A DNA stretch of 21,542 bases from Bacteroidales bacterium. Lineage in GTDB: Bacteria; Bacteroidota; Bacteroidia; Bacteroidales; Muribaculaceae. The stretch is from contig SFMJ01000005.1 of assembly GCA_004553095.1 (NCBI GenBank), forward strand, positions 1-21,542, written 5' to 3'. This document shows positions 8,802 through 16,183 of this stretch, piece by piece; position 1 is the stretch's first letter; each line of letters begins with the position of its first letter. A model generated the notes under the pieces. That model did not search any database. It was given only the letters and a program-made list of their open reading frames with translations, and was not told the DNA's origin. A program made the position numbers and the translations under genes.

Positions 8802-9302
8802 TTATTCTTTGTTTACCAAATTCTTGATAATCTCATAGACATGATCTTCTGATCCCTCGGTATAGCCGGAATGGGATTCTACAATCTTGCCATTGCCATC
8901 CAAGATTACCAAGTGAGGTGGGTTCTGACATCCTAAGGAGCGTGCAAAGTCTCCGCTCTGGTCTAACAGTATCTCATATTCCCATCCTCGCGCATCTGCC
9001 AAGGGCTTTACTTTGGTCGAGTTCTGGGCCTCGTCGATAGATATGGCATAAATCTTTACACCGGTCTCTTCCACCCAGTCTTCATATACTTCATGGAATG
9101 CCATTAGCTCTCGGATACAGGGTTTGCACCATGTAGCCCAGAAACTGATCACGAAGGGCTTGCCATCATTGCTCAGTGTCGCTGAGTCCACAGGCTTGCC
9201 ATTCAAATCCTTTAATTGCACTGACGGCAATTGTGCGTTGGCGGCTATCGCTATGCCAAGGCTCACCATTGCCATTACTAAGAGTCTTTCTATTCTTTTC
9301 AT
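8802..9302 (-). CDS. Periplasmic TlpA/ResA-type thioredoxin-like protein
   Basis: This 166-residue protein has a Sec signal peptide (predicted cleavage after ANA, residue 23) and one thioredoxin domain of the AhpC-TSA/TlpA class. The active site is WCKPC with Cys59 and Cys62, preceded by FWATW. Further hallmarks are the substrate-site proline pair NPPH (128-129) and the strands VKIYAISID and LVILDGNGKIV. It should act in the periplasm as a thiol-disulfide reductase that donates electrons to a partner. It is the first gene of a four-gene operon with a good Bacteroides-type promoter about 100 bases upstream. Its mature domain is short, without the DUF4369 extension common in longer Bacteroidales TlpA proteins. 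The natural partners are likely encoded next door. Confidence 0.9.
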   Translation of the reverse strand: MKRIERLLVMAMVSLGIAIAANAQLPSVQLKDLNGKPVDSATLSNDGKPFVISFWATWCKPCIRELMAFHEVYEDWVEETGVKIYAISIDEAQNSTKVKPLADARGWEYEILLDQSGDFARSLGCQNPPHLVILDGNGKIVESHSGYTEGSEDHVYEIIKNLVNKE

Positions 9303-9359
9303 AACTCTGCTTGTTGTTTGGTTTACTTGAATGATTTGATTAATCTCTCTTTGTCAATT

Positions 9360-9368
9360 AGAGCGTTC
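9360..9368 (-). repeat. Shortened GAAC-GCTCT motif, copy 3
   Basis: The plus strand reads AGAGCGTTC here, which is AGAGCGCGTTC without one CG. It lies in the presumed leader of the TlpA operon. It could be a chance resemblance. Confidence 0.25.
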
Positions 9369-9399
9369 AGTTGGGTATTAGGTTTATTTTTTCACTTCC

Positions 9400-9431
9400 C
9401 AAAAGTAGCAGATATTTTTGTATTCACCAAA
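9400..9431 (-). promoter_or_regulatory. Bacteroides-type promoter of the TlpA operon
   Basis: On the minus strand TTTG (9431 to 9428) is followed, after 20 bases, by TACTTTTG (9407 to 9400). This is an exact match to the Bacteroides -33 TTTG / -7 TAnnTTTG consensus with a usual spacing. Transcription would start near 9396, leaving a leader of about 95 bases before the TlpA start codon. It is the best promoter seen in the window. Confidence 0.75.
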
Positions 9432-9503
9432 TTTATTCTGCTTTTTTGCAAATTTTATTCCCTTTATTTATAGATTCACCCCTTTTGGCCCTCCTTTTGT
9501 CAA

Positions 9504-11501
9504 TTATTTTGATTTGATTAGTCCGTTGCGATAGGCATAGAGCAGTTCTCTGAGTTCATCGATCTGGGCTTGCAATTCTTTGCCTATGTCGGTGTCGCGT
9601 ACTCGAAGCCTGTTTTGTGCCAGCTCCACCAATTCGGTGGTCGACCGGATGTCAGTGCCGAGTCTCACCACTTCCTGCACGCTGCTGAAGGGCTCGTGCT
9701 GCACCAGTACCATCCCTCGCGAGTGATATACCAGGGTATAGCCGGCGATGCCGGTGGTGTTGTGATATGCCTTCGCGAAGCCACCGTCGATCACCATCAT
9801 CTTGCCATTGGCTTTCACCGGTCGCTCTCCTTTGCCCACCTTCACAGGCACGTGTCCGTTGATGATATGTCGATGGGGACCGGTCACGCCAAATTCATCC
9901 AAAATCATATCGGCCACAGCCTCTTCTTCGCGTAGCTTGTAGTAGGCTCCCTTCTCTTCGTGATGCGTCTTCTTGTCTTCGATGAAGTAGCGCTCGAAGG
10001 TCGTCATCGCTGCCTTGTCGAAGAGGGGTGATTCAGGCCCGCACCATAGATACCAGTAGTAGTCGGTGGCATATTCTTTGGCTTCTTGGGGTGTATCATT
10101 GTTGTAGGCGGAGCGCATCAACATCCCGACACTGTGCAGCAATTCTTTCCCTTTCAGTTTCTTGCCCATCAATTCCACCTCTTTCAGACTGCCATCTTTA
10201 TTGAGTGGCACCGAGGCGTGATACATCAAGTTGGAGTTGGTGATGTTGTACATGCAGCCATGATTAAACATTATCTTCATGTGCCGATGCAGTTTGTCGC
10301 TTATCATGAAGGAGCGGTGTAGTTTTCCTACCAGTTCCTCCTCTTCTTCGGTGAGTCTATAGGGATCTTTGGGGTCGATAGTCGGGAAGTGGCTGTCGAG
10401 CATCGGATAGACGTTCCCATCGATGGTCACGGTGGTGAAGTCGGGCGACATTTTGTCTAAGAGAAGTCGATGTTCCATCCTCCATTCCGGGTGCTTGCGG
10501 ATCATTGCCCCTTCGAGTTTGAACTGGATGATGCTGATGGCTTTGTGCATCTTCGACATCAGCGCCAAGCTCTTCTCGCTCTTGTTGGCGATGACTTCGA
10601 TCTTGGGTCGGAACACGGTGCAGGGGTCATCGCCGTAGGTATCCATCGCAAAGCTCGCGAGATGGACCAGGTTGATGCCATAACCCTCTTCGAGTGTATC
10701 CATATTGGCATAGCGAAGGGCGTTGCGCAGCACATTGGCAATACAACAGTCGTTGCCTATCGCCGCACCCATCCAGAGTGCATCATGGTTGCCCCATTGG
10801 ATGTCAAAGCCTACATATTTCGATAGGGTCTCCATGATGATATGTGCCCCTTCCCCTCGGTCGTAGATGTCGCCGAGAATGTGGAGCCGGTCGATGCTCA
10901 GCCGCTGGATCACGTTGCAAATCGCTATGATGAAGTCGTTGGCTTGCCCCGTCGAGATGATTGTCTCGACGATCCGATTGTAGTAGAGCTGCTTGCTCTC
11001 GCCACTCGGCGATTCGTGGAGCAATTCTTCTATTATATAGGCATATTCTTTGGGTAGGGCTTTACGAACTTTTGATCGGGTGTATTTCGACGATACGCTC
11101 TGCAATACTTTTACCAGCCTGTGAAGGGTAGTGGTGTAGAAGTCGTCAAGGTTATCCTCTTCGCTGCGGATCAGTTCCAATTTCTGCTCCGGATAGTAGA
11201 TCAGCGAACAGAATTGTGCCAGGTCGGAGTCGCGCATGTCGTTGCCATAGATCTCTTTGACTTTGCGCTTGATGTTGCCTGACGCATTCTTCAGAATGTG
11301 CCGAAATGCCTCATCTTCACCATGCAAATCTGCCACAAAGTGCTCTGTGCCTTTAGGCAAGTTCAATATCGCTTCGAGATTGATGATCTCGGTGCTCGCG
11401 GCGTTGATGTTGCCGAAGTTTTGCGATAATAGCTCAAGCACTCGCCTGTCTCTCTCGATTTGCTCGGGCGTGAAGGTCGATGTCGTGTTTTTTTGTGTCA
11501 T
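9504..11501 (-). CDS. fbp: Fructose-1,6-bisphosphatase class III
   Basis: This enzyme hydrolyses fructose 1,6-bisphosphate to fructose 6-phosphate, the committed step of gluconeogenesis, in the cytoplasm. The 665-residue length is normal for the class III (Firmicutes/Bacteroidota) type, which belongs to the metallophosphoesterase superfamily. Its metal-binding motifs are present: VADLHGE (56-62), GDIYDRG (210-216), WGNHD (236-240), and later INGHVPVK and MVIDGGFAKAYH in the C-terminal part. It stands alone: 202 bases separate its stop from the downstream TlpA gene, which has its own promoter. Upstream it is divergent from the DAHP synthase gene across a 113-base intergenic region with promoter boxes for both. 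I found no clear terminator after its stop. Confidence 0.95.
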   Translation of the reverse strand: MTQKNTTSTFTPEQIERDRRVLELLSQNFGNINAASTEIINLEAILNLPKGTEHFVADLHGEDEAFRHILKNASGNIKRKVKEIYGNDMRDSDLAQFCSLIYYPEQKLELIRSEEDNLDDFYTTTLHRLVKVLQSVSSKYTRSKVRKALPKEYAYIIEELLHESPSGESKQLYYNRIVETIISTGQANDFIIAICNVIQRLSIDRLHILGDIYDRGEGAHIIMETLSKYVGFDIQWGNHDALWMGAAIGNDCCIANVLRNALRYANMDTLEEGYGINLVHLASFAMDTYGDDPCTVFRPKIEVIANKSEKSLALMSKMHKAISIIQFKLEGAMIRKHPEWRMEHRLLLDKMSPDFTTVTIDGNVYPMLDSHFPTIDPKDPYRLTEEEEELVGKLHRSFMISDKLHRHMKIMFNHGCMYNITNSNLMYHASVPLNKDGSLKEVELMGKKLKGKELLHSVGMLMRSAYNNDTPQEAKEYATDYYWYLWCGPESPLFDKAAMTTFERYFIEDKKTHHEEKGAYYKLREEEAVADMILDEFGVTGPHRHIINGHVPVKVGKGERPVKANGKMMVIDGGFAKAYHNTTGIAGYTLVYHSRGMVLVQHEPFSSVQEVVRLGTDIRSTTELVELAQNRLRVRDTDIGKELQAQIDELRELLYAYRNGLIKSK

Positions 11502-11548
11502 AGCCTTTGTTTTTTAGGTATTAGATAGACTATTGCTATTCAATTCTG

Positions 11549-11556
11549 CAAATATA
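11549..11556 (-). promoter_or_regulatory. fbp: Probable -7 element for fbp
   Basis: The minus strand reads TATATTTG (11556 to 11549), an exact TAnnTTTG. No clear -33 TTTG is seen about 20 bases upstream. Transcription would start about 44 bases before the fbp ATG. Confidence 0.5.
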
Positions 11557-11570
11557 AAAAGATTTTTCGA

Positions 11571-11587
11571 TATTTTTGTTAATTTTG
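11571..11587 (+). promoter_or_regulatory. Probable -7 elements for the DAHP synthase operon
   Basis: Two exact TAnnTTTG matches lie close together: TATTTTTG (11571-11578) and TAATTTTG (11580-11587). With the second, transcription would start near 11591. That is downstream of the in-frame ATG at 11576, so translation must begin at 11615. No convincing -33 box is visible. Confidence 0.55.
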
Positions 11588-11614
11588 CATAACGTTTATT
11601 ATTTCTTTAGAGTT

Positions 11615-12751
11615 ATGGAGGATATTTTACCTCTCTTTGATACCCCTTCGGGCGAGGATCTCCCCATCTTGGTGGCAGGTCCTTGCAGTGTGGAGTCTCG
11701 CGAACAAGTTCTCGAGACGGCTCGGGGTGTTGCTCACTGTGGCATCCATCTCTTTCGTGCCGGCATCTGGAAACCTCGCACGAAGCCCGGTTCGTTTGAG
11801 GGTATCGGCGCAAAGGGACTTCCCTGGCTTATGGAGGTGAAACATCGCTTCGGACTCCTCCCTATCATCGAGGTGGCTACCACGGCTCATATTCGTGCCG
11901 CTCTCCGCGCCGGAATCTCCGCCTTCTGGCTCGGCGCCCGCACGGTCACCAATCCCTTCGCAGTTCAGGATATCGCCGACATCCTCGCCGATCTTCCCGC
12001 CCAGCAGCGTGATGTGATTACCATACTTGTCAAGAATCCGGTCAATCCTGATATCGAACTCTGGATCGGTGCGATTCAACGCATTTATGCCGCCGGCATT
12101 CGTCGCATCGCCGCCATACATCGCGGTTTTGCCGCCTACGATGAACAGATATATCGCAATCGTCCGATGTGGCGTATCCCTATCGAACTGAAACGCCGCA
12201 TCCCCAACCTGCAGATCCTCTGCGACCCGAGCCATATCGCCGGACGTCGCGACCTGATCTCGCCACTCTGCCGCCGGGCCATGGATATGAATTTCGCCGG
12301 CCTATTCATCGAGTCGCATTGCAACCCCGATGCTGCTCTGAGCGATGCTTCTCAGCAGGTCACCCCCGCTCAACTCGCTCTTATCCTAAAGGATATATCT
12401 CGCAGACATAATGAGGATGCGCAAGATATGCTCGCTCTACTTCGCGAGGATATCGACCGTATCGATTCTCAACTCGTGGCGCTCTTGGCTAAGCGTATGG
12501 AGGTGGCGCGTAGCATCGGCCGCCTCAAGTTAAGCCGTAATATTCCGGTCGTGCAGCAACAACGATACAACCAGCTCATAGCTCGTCGCGTCGAAGATGC
12601 TGCCCGACATGGCCTCTCTCCCGAGTTTATGAACCGACTCCTCGGCATCATCCATGAGGAATCTGTCCGAATCCAAATCGATCTCCGTAATGACGATTCT
12701 TCCGATCCTCTCGATCCGGTCGACACTTCCGATAAGAGCCTTACCAAGTGA
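11615..12751 (+). CDS. Bifunctional DAHP synthase / chorismate mutase
   Basis: The N-terminal domain (about 1-262) is a type I-beta 3-deoxy-7-phosphoheptulonate synthase, the entry step of the shikimate pathway. It has AGPCSVES with metal ligand Cys24, KPRT (53-56), GART (107-110), KNPVNPD (140-146), DPSH (His207), ESH (Glu233) and Asp244. The C-terminal domain (about 270-355) is an AroQ-type chorismate mutase with Arg277, Arg294 and Lys305 at the expected active-site positions. The same order is known from Prevotella nigrescens, where the mutase end product prephenate inhibits the synthase; similar control is likely here. An ATG 13 codons earlier (11576) is less likely because it lies upstream of the start of transcription predicted from the second -7 box, and MEDILPLFD begins naturally. 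A 20-residue Ser/Asp-rich tail follows the mutase. It leads an operon with two cupin genes. Confidence 0.93.
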   Translation: MEDILPLFDTPSGEDLPILVAGPCSVESREQVLETARGVAHCGIHLFRAGIWKPRTKPGSFEGIGAKGLPWLMEVKHRFGLLPIIEVATTAHIRAALRAGISAFWLGARTVTNPFAVQDIADILADLPAQQRDVITILVKNPVNPDIELWIGAIQRIYAAGIRRIAAIHRGFAAYDEQIYRNRPMWRIPIELKRRIPNLQILCDPSHIAGRRDLISPLCRRAMDMNFAGLFIESHCNPDAALSDASQQVTPAQLALILKDISRRHNEDAQDMLALLREDIDRIDSQLVALLAKRMEVARSIGRLKLSRNIPVVQQQRYNQLIARRVEDAARHGLSPEFMNRLLGIIHEESVRIQIDLRNDDSSDPLDPVDTSDKSLTK

Positions 12752-12783
12752 TTTTTTGTAGTTTACAGGAATTTTCTATAGTT

Positions 12784-13197
12784 ATGCCCAAGTCCAAACC
12801 ATATATCATCGAACTCACCCAGCATCTCGACCCTCGAGGCAATCTCGCCGTGATCGAGCAGTTGCGCGATATCCCTTTCGCCGTGGAGCGTTGCCATTGG
12901 ATTTATGATGTGCCGGGTGGCGGCGGACGAGATGGCCATGCCTATCATCGCAATGCCGAGTTTATCGTCGCCCTTTCCGGCTCGTTCGACGTTATCGTCG
13001 ATACCCCGGAGTGTCAACAGTCCTTTACTCTCAATCGTTCTTTCTTCGGTGTCTATATCCCTCCGATGACTTGGCGCGAACTTACCAATTTCTCTACCAA
13101 TGCCGTAGTCTTGGTGCTCAGCTCCACCAAGTATGATGAGGCTGACTATATCGTAGACCGCGATCTCTATCTAAAACTTTATTCCCCGGAATCATGA
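12784..13197 (+). CDS. FdtA/QdtA-like (WxcM-type) cupin, first tandem copy, with an altered active-site loop
   Basis: This 137-residue protein belongs to the family of dTDP-4-oxo-6-deoxyglucose 3,4-ketoisomerases, single-domain cupins that make precursors of 3-amino sugars. Family signs are DPRGNLAVIEQ (16-26), PFAVERCHWIYDVPGG (31-46), FIVALSGSFDVIVD, GVYIPPMTWREL and VLVLSSTKYDEADYI. The conserved loop, normally RGxHAHK, reads RDGHAYHR here (49-56), so the second histidine is replaced by tyrosine. Because the characterised isomerases place this loop in the active site, activity may be lost or changed. The start at 12784 fits the family; an in-frame ATG 12 codons upstream gives a hydrophobic extension without support. 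It follows the DAHP synthase gene by 32 bases and overlaps the next gene by four (ATGA), indicating translational coupling. Confidence 0.85.
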   Translation: MPKSKPYIIELTQHLDPRGNLAVIEQLRDIPFAVERCHWIYDVPGGGGRDGHAYHRNAEFIVALSGSFDVIVDTPECQQSFTLNRSFFGVYIPPMTWRELTNFSTNAVVLVLSSTKYDEADYIVDRDLYLKLYSPES

Positions 13198-13610
13198 AAA
13201 CTATCGATGACTGTACGCTGATCAAGTTGGAACGACACCCGAGCGATCGCCTCGGCAATCTCTCTGTCGTGGAGTCAAACACGACTCTCCCTTTCGACCT
13301 GAAGAGGACGTTCTTTATATATGATGTGCCGGGGGGCGAAAGCCGTGGCGGTCACGCACATAAGGAGATTCTGGAGTTTATCGTCGCAGCTTCCGGTAGC
13401 TTTTCGGTTACTCTCGATGATGGTGTGAATCGTCGCACGGTTCTCCTTAACCATCCATACGTCGGACTCCTCATCCAGCCCGGCATTTGGCTTACCCTCG
13501 ATGATTTCTCATCGGGCGCCGTTGCCTTGGTCATGACCTCCGACTTCTTCTCAGCCGACGACCACATCAAAGACTATAACGACTTCCTCCAACTCCGACA
13601 CCAAAAGTAA
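13194..13610 (+). CDS. FdtA/QdtA-like (WxcM-type) cupin, second tandem copy
   Basis: This 138-residue protein is a clear paralogue of the preceding one. Here the active-site loop is canonical: RGGHAHK (51-57, His54 and His56). Other family signs are DRLGNLSVVES, PFDLKRTFFIYDVPGG, FIVAASGSFSVTLDDG, VGLLIQPGIWLTLDDFS and HIKDYNDFL. The expected reaction is 3,4-ketoisomerisation of a dTDP-4-oxo-6-deoxyhexose. However, no rmlA/rmlB, aminotransferase or glycosyltransferase gene is near, so the substrate is open. In the usual barrel position the IWLTLDDFS segment replaces the more typical WREM-type stretch. Its ATG overlaps the stop of the first copy. Its stop lies 14 bases from the stop of the convergent bioGC gene. 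Confidence 0.87.
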   Translation: MKTIDDCTLIKLERHPSDRLGNLSVVESNTTLPFDLKRTFFIYDVPGGESRGGHAHKEILEFIVAASGSFSVTLDDGVNRRTVLLNHPYVGLLIQPGIWLTLDDFSSGAVALVMTSDFFSADDHIKDYNDFLQLRHQK

Positions 13611-13620
13611 GAGCGCGTTC
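13610..13620 (-). repeat. GAACGCGCTCT motif, copy 4
   Basis: The plus strand reads AGAGCGCGTTC, the exact reverse complement of 5376-5386. It starts at the last base of the cupin stop codon and fills most of the 14-base gap between the two convergent genes. Confidence 0.45.
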
Positions 13621-13624
13621 TTTA

Positions 13625-15037
13625 TCACCCTTTTTTGCGAGCTGTTATGTAGACGGGACGGTAGGTGAGGCGATTCATCCCTTTCATCTTGCCGATGCTC
13701 AATGTGCCTGTAGGTGCCGAACCACCCACTCCGGTGTGCTTGAGATGCATCAGCATCTCTCTTACCGATTCGAATTCCACGATTATCTCATCTTCTACGA
13801 TCTTGATCTCTTCGTAGTCTGCTTGAAGCCATCCCTCTAATTGTGAGGTGCTTGCATAGCGCAATGGCGATGGCCGAAGTTGATCGAGCTCTTCCATGTT
13901 TCCCGGCAAGAAGGAGGAAACTCCCAAGATGCCACCCTCTTTCAGGTGCAGACTGCATTGATGCAAGAAACGGGGAAGGTCGGCAAACCATTGGATGCAT
14001 GATGCCGACAGAATCGCATCCCATCTTTCACTCCTCTTTTCGATCCATTCTTCTGCATCTTCGATATAGTATTCCTCGGTTGGGGCAATGCCGAAGGGCC
14101 CGGTGGGGGTGATGTCGACAAAGGTGGTGTGTGCCGGACGCAGCATATCGGCATATTCTTTGGTGAAGAGCCCCGTGCCGCAACCGATCTCCAAGATCTC
14201 GCCCCCCGGCTTCGGTCTCATCTCTCCTATCTGTGTGGCAAGCTTGATCGCCGCACTATATTGCGCGATGGCGTGAGTATCGTAGGAGATCGATGCTTTG
14301 CTGAATTTCTCCGACACTTTCTCTCGGTCGGGTATCACCATCTTGATAATCTGCTCGATGTCAACATAATGACCTTCATAAAGTTCGACCCTCTCCACGT
14401 CGGGATCTTCTCCCCACGCCCTCTGCTGTGACGCCGCCGGGAAGATCTTGTCATCATCTGAGATATAGGCTCTTACCCAAGGGAGCGATGATAAGGGACG
14501 ACCCTCTTTCGATGCCTCGCCAATATTGTAGAGTTGCTGACGAAGATTCTCTATTCGCTCCTTGATCTGCACTTCTTCCTCACCCTTTGATCCATCTTTC
14601 TCTGCGCTCCTCTCCGGCTCAAACATCTCCTTCACCTCTTCCCATTGACGGCGGTCGCGCATCATTCGCATCCTGAATTTCAAGAGGTTGCGCTCGCTGA
14701 GGTGATCGGCGGTGCCATAGTAGATGTCGGGAGAGATGCCCCGAGTTTCATCCACCGGATGCAATGTGCCGTTGATGGCGTAGGCGGCGGTGATCCGATC
14801 TGCCGGAAGGGTCAGCGCCGAGGCATAAACTCCGAGCGACCAAGCAAAAAGATAGATCGTATAGTACCTGCTCAGTATCGACGTGTCAAGAGTGAAGTCG
14901 CTGTAGTCATGGACCACGGCAACATCCCATCCCGGCAGGTCGATATGTCGGGCTATCCTATCATCCGCACTCCATCCGGCATAGATCAAGATGAGGCGTG
15001 TGTTATGTGTCGATTGCGTCTGTAACTCTATCTTCAT
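13625..15037 (-). CDS. bioGC: BioG-BioC fusion: pimeloyl-ACP methyl ester esterase / malonyl-ACP O-methyltransferase
   Basis: This 470-residue protein joins two biotin enzymes. Residues about 1-232 are BioG (DUF452), an alpha/beta-hydrolase-like esterase that removes the methyl group from pimeloyl-ACP methyl ester. The nucleophile elbow is AWSLG with Ser67, an acidic residue lies in SDDDKIF (about 193-199), and the likely catalytic His is His223 (EGHYVD). Residues about 238-470 are BioC, an S-adenosylmethionine methyltransferase that caps malonyl-ACP. It begins KVSEKFSKASISYDTHAIAQY and has the SAM motif ILEIGCGTG (281-289). Fused esterase-methyltransferases are known in Bacteroides. A charged stretch (about 128-168) is a family-variable insert within the BioG half. 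Its ATG overlaps the bioF stop by four bases. Note that the first and last dedicated pimelate steps sit in one chain. Confidence 0.92.
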   Translation of the reverse strand: MKIELQTQSTHNTRLILIYAGWSADDRIARHIDLPGWDVAVVHDYSDFTLDTSILSRYYTIYLFAWSLGVYASALTLPADRITAAYAINGTLHPVDETRGISPDIYYGTADHLSERNLLKFRMRMMRDRRQWEEVKEMFEPERSAEKDGSKGEEEVQIKERIENLRQQLYNIGEASKEGRPLSSLPWVRAYISDDDKIFPAASQQRAWGEDPDVERVELYEGHYVDIEQIIKMVIPDREKVSEKFSKASISYDTHAIAQYSAAIKLATQIGEMRPKPGGEILEIGCGTGLFTKEYADMLRPAHTTFVDITPTGPFGIAPTEEYYIEDAEEWIEKRSERWDAILSASCIQWFADLPRFLHQCSLHLKEGGILGVSSFLPGNMEELDQLRPSPLRYASTSQLEGWLQADYEEIKIVEDEIIVEFESVREMLMHLKHTGVGGSAPTGTLSIGKMKGMNRLTYRPVYITARKKG

Positions 15038-16182
15038 CGCTCGTATGCTTTTGAGATCCGGGTTAGTATGTTATCGATATCCTCTTCGCTCAGCGTGGCA
15101 TTGAGCGAAAATCTGATGCGTTCCCCTCCGGGAGGCACGGTCGGCCTCCTTATCGGCAGTGCCAGGATTCCCTCTTGCTCCAGTTGGCGCGAGATCTCGA
15201 TGGCACGCAGCGCATCTCCGGTCATCAGTGGTATGATGGCGGAGCGTGAAGGGTTCGACTCGCCGGTGATCCGTTCGATGCCACGTCTGAAGCGTTCGGC
15301 GATCTTCGCAAGATGTGATCGCTCGGCATCCATCTCGGCGAGGTGGCGCATCATCTCCATCGACCATGCCACATTGATCGGAGGTATGGCTGTCGAGAAT
15401 ATCAGACTCCGGGAGGTGTTGATAAGATATTCTTTGAGTAGGGGAGTGGTGATAACGTATGCCCCCATCGAACCGACGGCTTTGCCCAATGTGCCGATCA
15501 GGATGTCGACCCGATCGAGTATCCCCTCTTCGACACTCCTCCCCAGTCCATGCGGTCCGAAGACTCCGATGGCATGAGCCTCGTCGACATAGAGCATCAT
15601 CTTGGAATATTCCTCTTTGAGTCGGACCAGTTCCCTCAGTGGGGCGATATCCCCATCCATGCTATACACTGATTCGCACATCACGATAATCCGATCGCGA
15701 CGCTCATGCTCCGCCTCGAGTATCTTGCGAAGATGTGACACATCGTTGTGTCGCCAGCGCTTCTGCTCCCCGCCTCCGAGACGGATGCCATCGATGGCGG
15801 AGGCATGCACCAATTTGTCGGTAGCCCATAGCGTGTTGCCCTCGCTCAGCACCGACGCCACACCGACATTGGCATGATAACCGGAGTTGTAGAGTAGTGC
15901 CGACTTGCCATATTCCTGCTCGAGATATGCTTCGAAGTCATAATATTCTTTCTCTCGCTTGGCGAGAAGTCGCGATGCGGAGGAGGTGAAGGGGGTCGAC
16001 CGATGTGCCGACATAAAGTCTTCTCTCCATCGCTCGGAGATCTGAGCCACACCCATATAGTCGTTGCTGCAGAGGTCGATGATTCTCCCCTCTTCGCTCC
16101 GGTCGGTCGGCAAGTTGCGAAGACGGTTCTCCCCCTTGAGAAGTTCGATGATTTGGCGATATTCTCTTTCTGTTTCTTCCAT
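15034..16182 (-). CDS. bioF: 8-amino-7-oxononanoate synthase
   Basis: This PLP enzyme condenses pimeloyl-ACP or pimeloyl-CoA with L-alanine to give 8-amino-7-oxononanoate (KAPA) in biotin synthesis. The 382-residue length is normal. Key residues are His126 (DKLVHASAIDG), Asp200 in DEAHAIGVFG, and the PLP lysine Lys234 in GTLGKAVG. The fold-type I motif SNDYMG (39-44) is present. The usual substrate loop GSGGSRL is replaced by TSSASRLL (66-73), a mild divergence. It begins one base after the bioA stop and ends overlapping the bioGC start, so the three bio genes are translated from one mRNA. An alpha-oxoamine synthase of another pathway is possible but unlikely in this context. Confidence 0.93.
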   Translation of the reverse strand: MEETEREYRQIIELLKGENRLRNLPTDRSEEGRIIDLCSNDYMGVAQISERWREDFMSAHRSTPFTSSASRLLAKREKEYYDFEAYLEQEYGKSALLYNSGYHANVGVASVLSEGNTLWATDKLVHASAIDGIRLGGGEQKRWRHNDVSHLRKILEAEHERRDRIIVMCESVYSMDGDIAPLRELVRLKEEYSKMMLYVDEAHAIGVFGPHGLGRSVEEGILDRVDILIGTLGKAVGSMGAYVITTPLLKEYLINTSRSLIFSTAIPPINVAWSMEMMRHLAEMDAERSHLAKIAERFRRGIERITGESNPSRSAIIPLMTGDALRAIEISRQLEQEGILALPIRRPTVPPGGERIRFSLNATLSEEDIDNILTRISKAYER

Positions 16183-16183
16183 C

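Noticed and set aside
9413..9420. TATTTTTG on the plus strand, a match to the Bacteroides -7 box
   Set aside because: No plus-strand gene follows; the next genes on both sides are on the minus strand. It is probably chance in AT-rich DNA.
9481..9503. Possible terminator after fbp
   Set aside because: The repeated AAAAGG blocks here are direct, not inverted, so no hairpin forms.
11627..12235. A 202-codon open frame on the minus strand
   Set aside because: It is antisense to the DAHP synthase domain, which shows all conserved motifs. The minus-strand product resembles no family.
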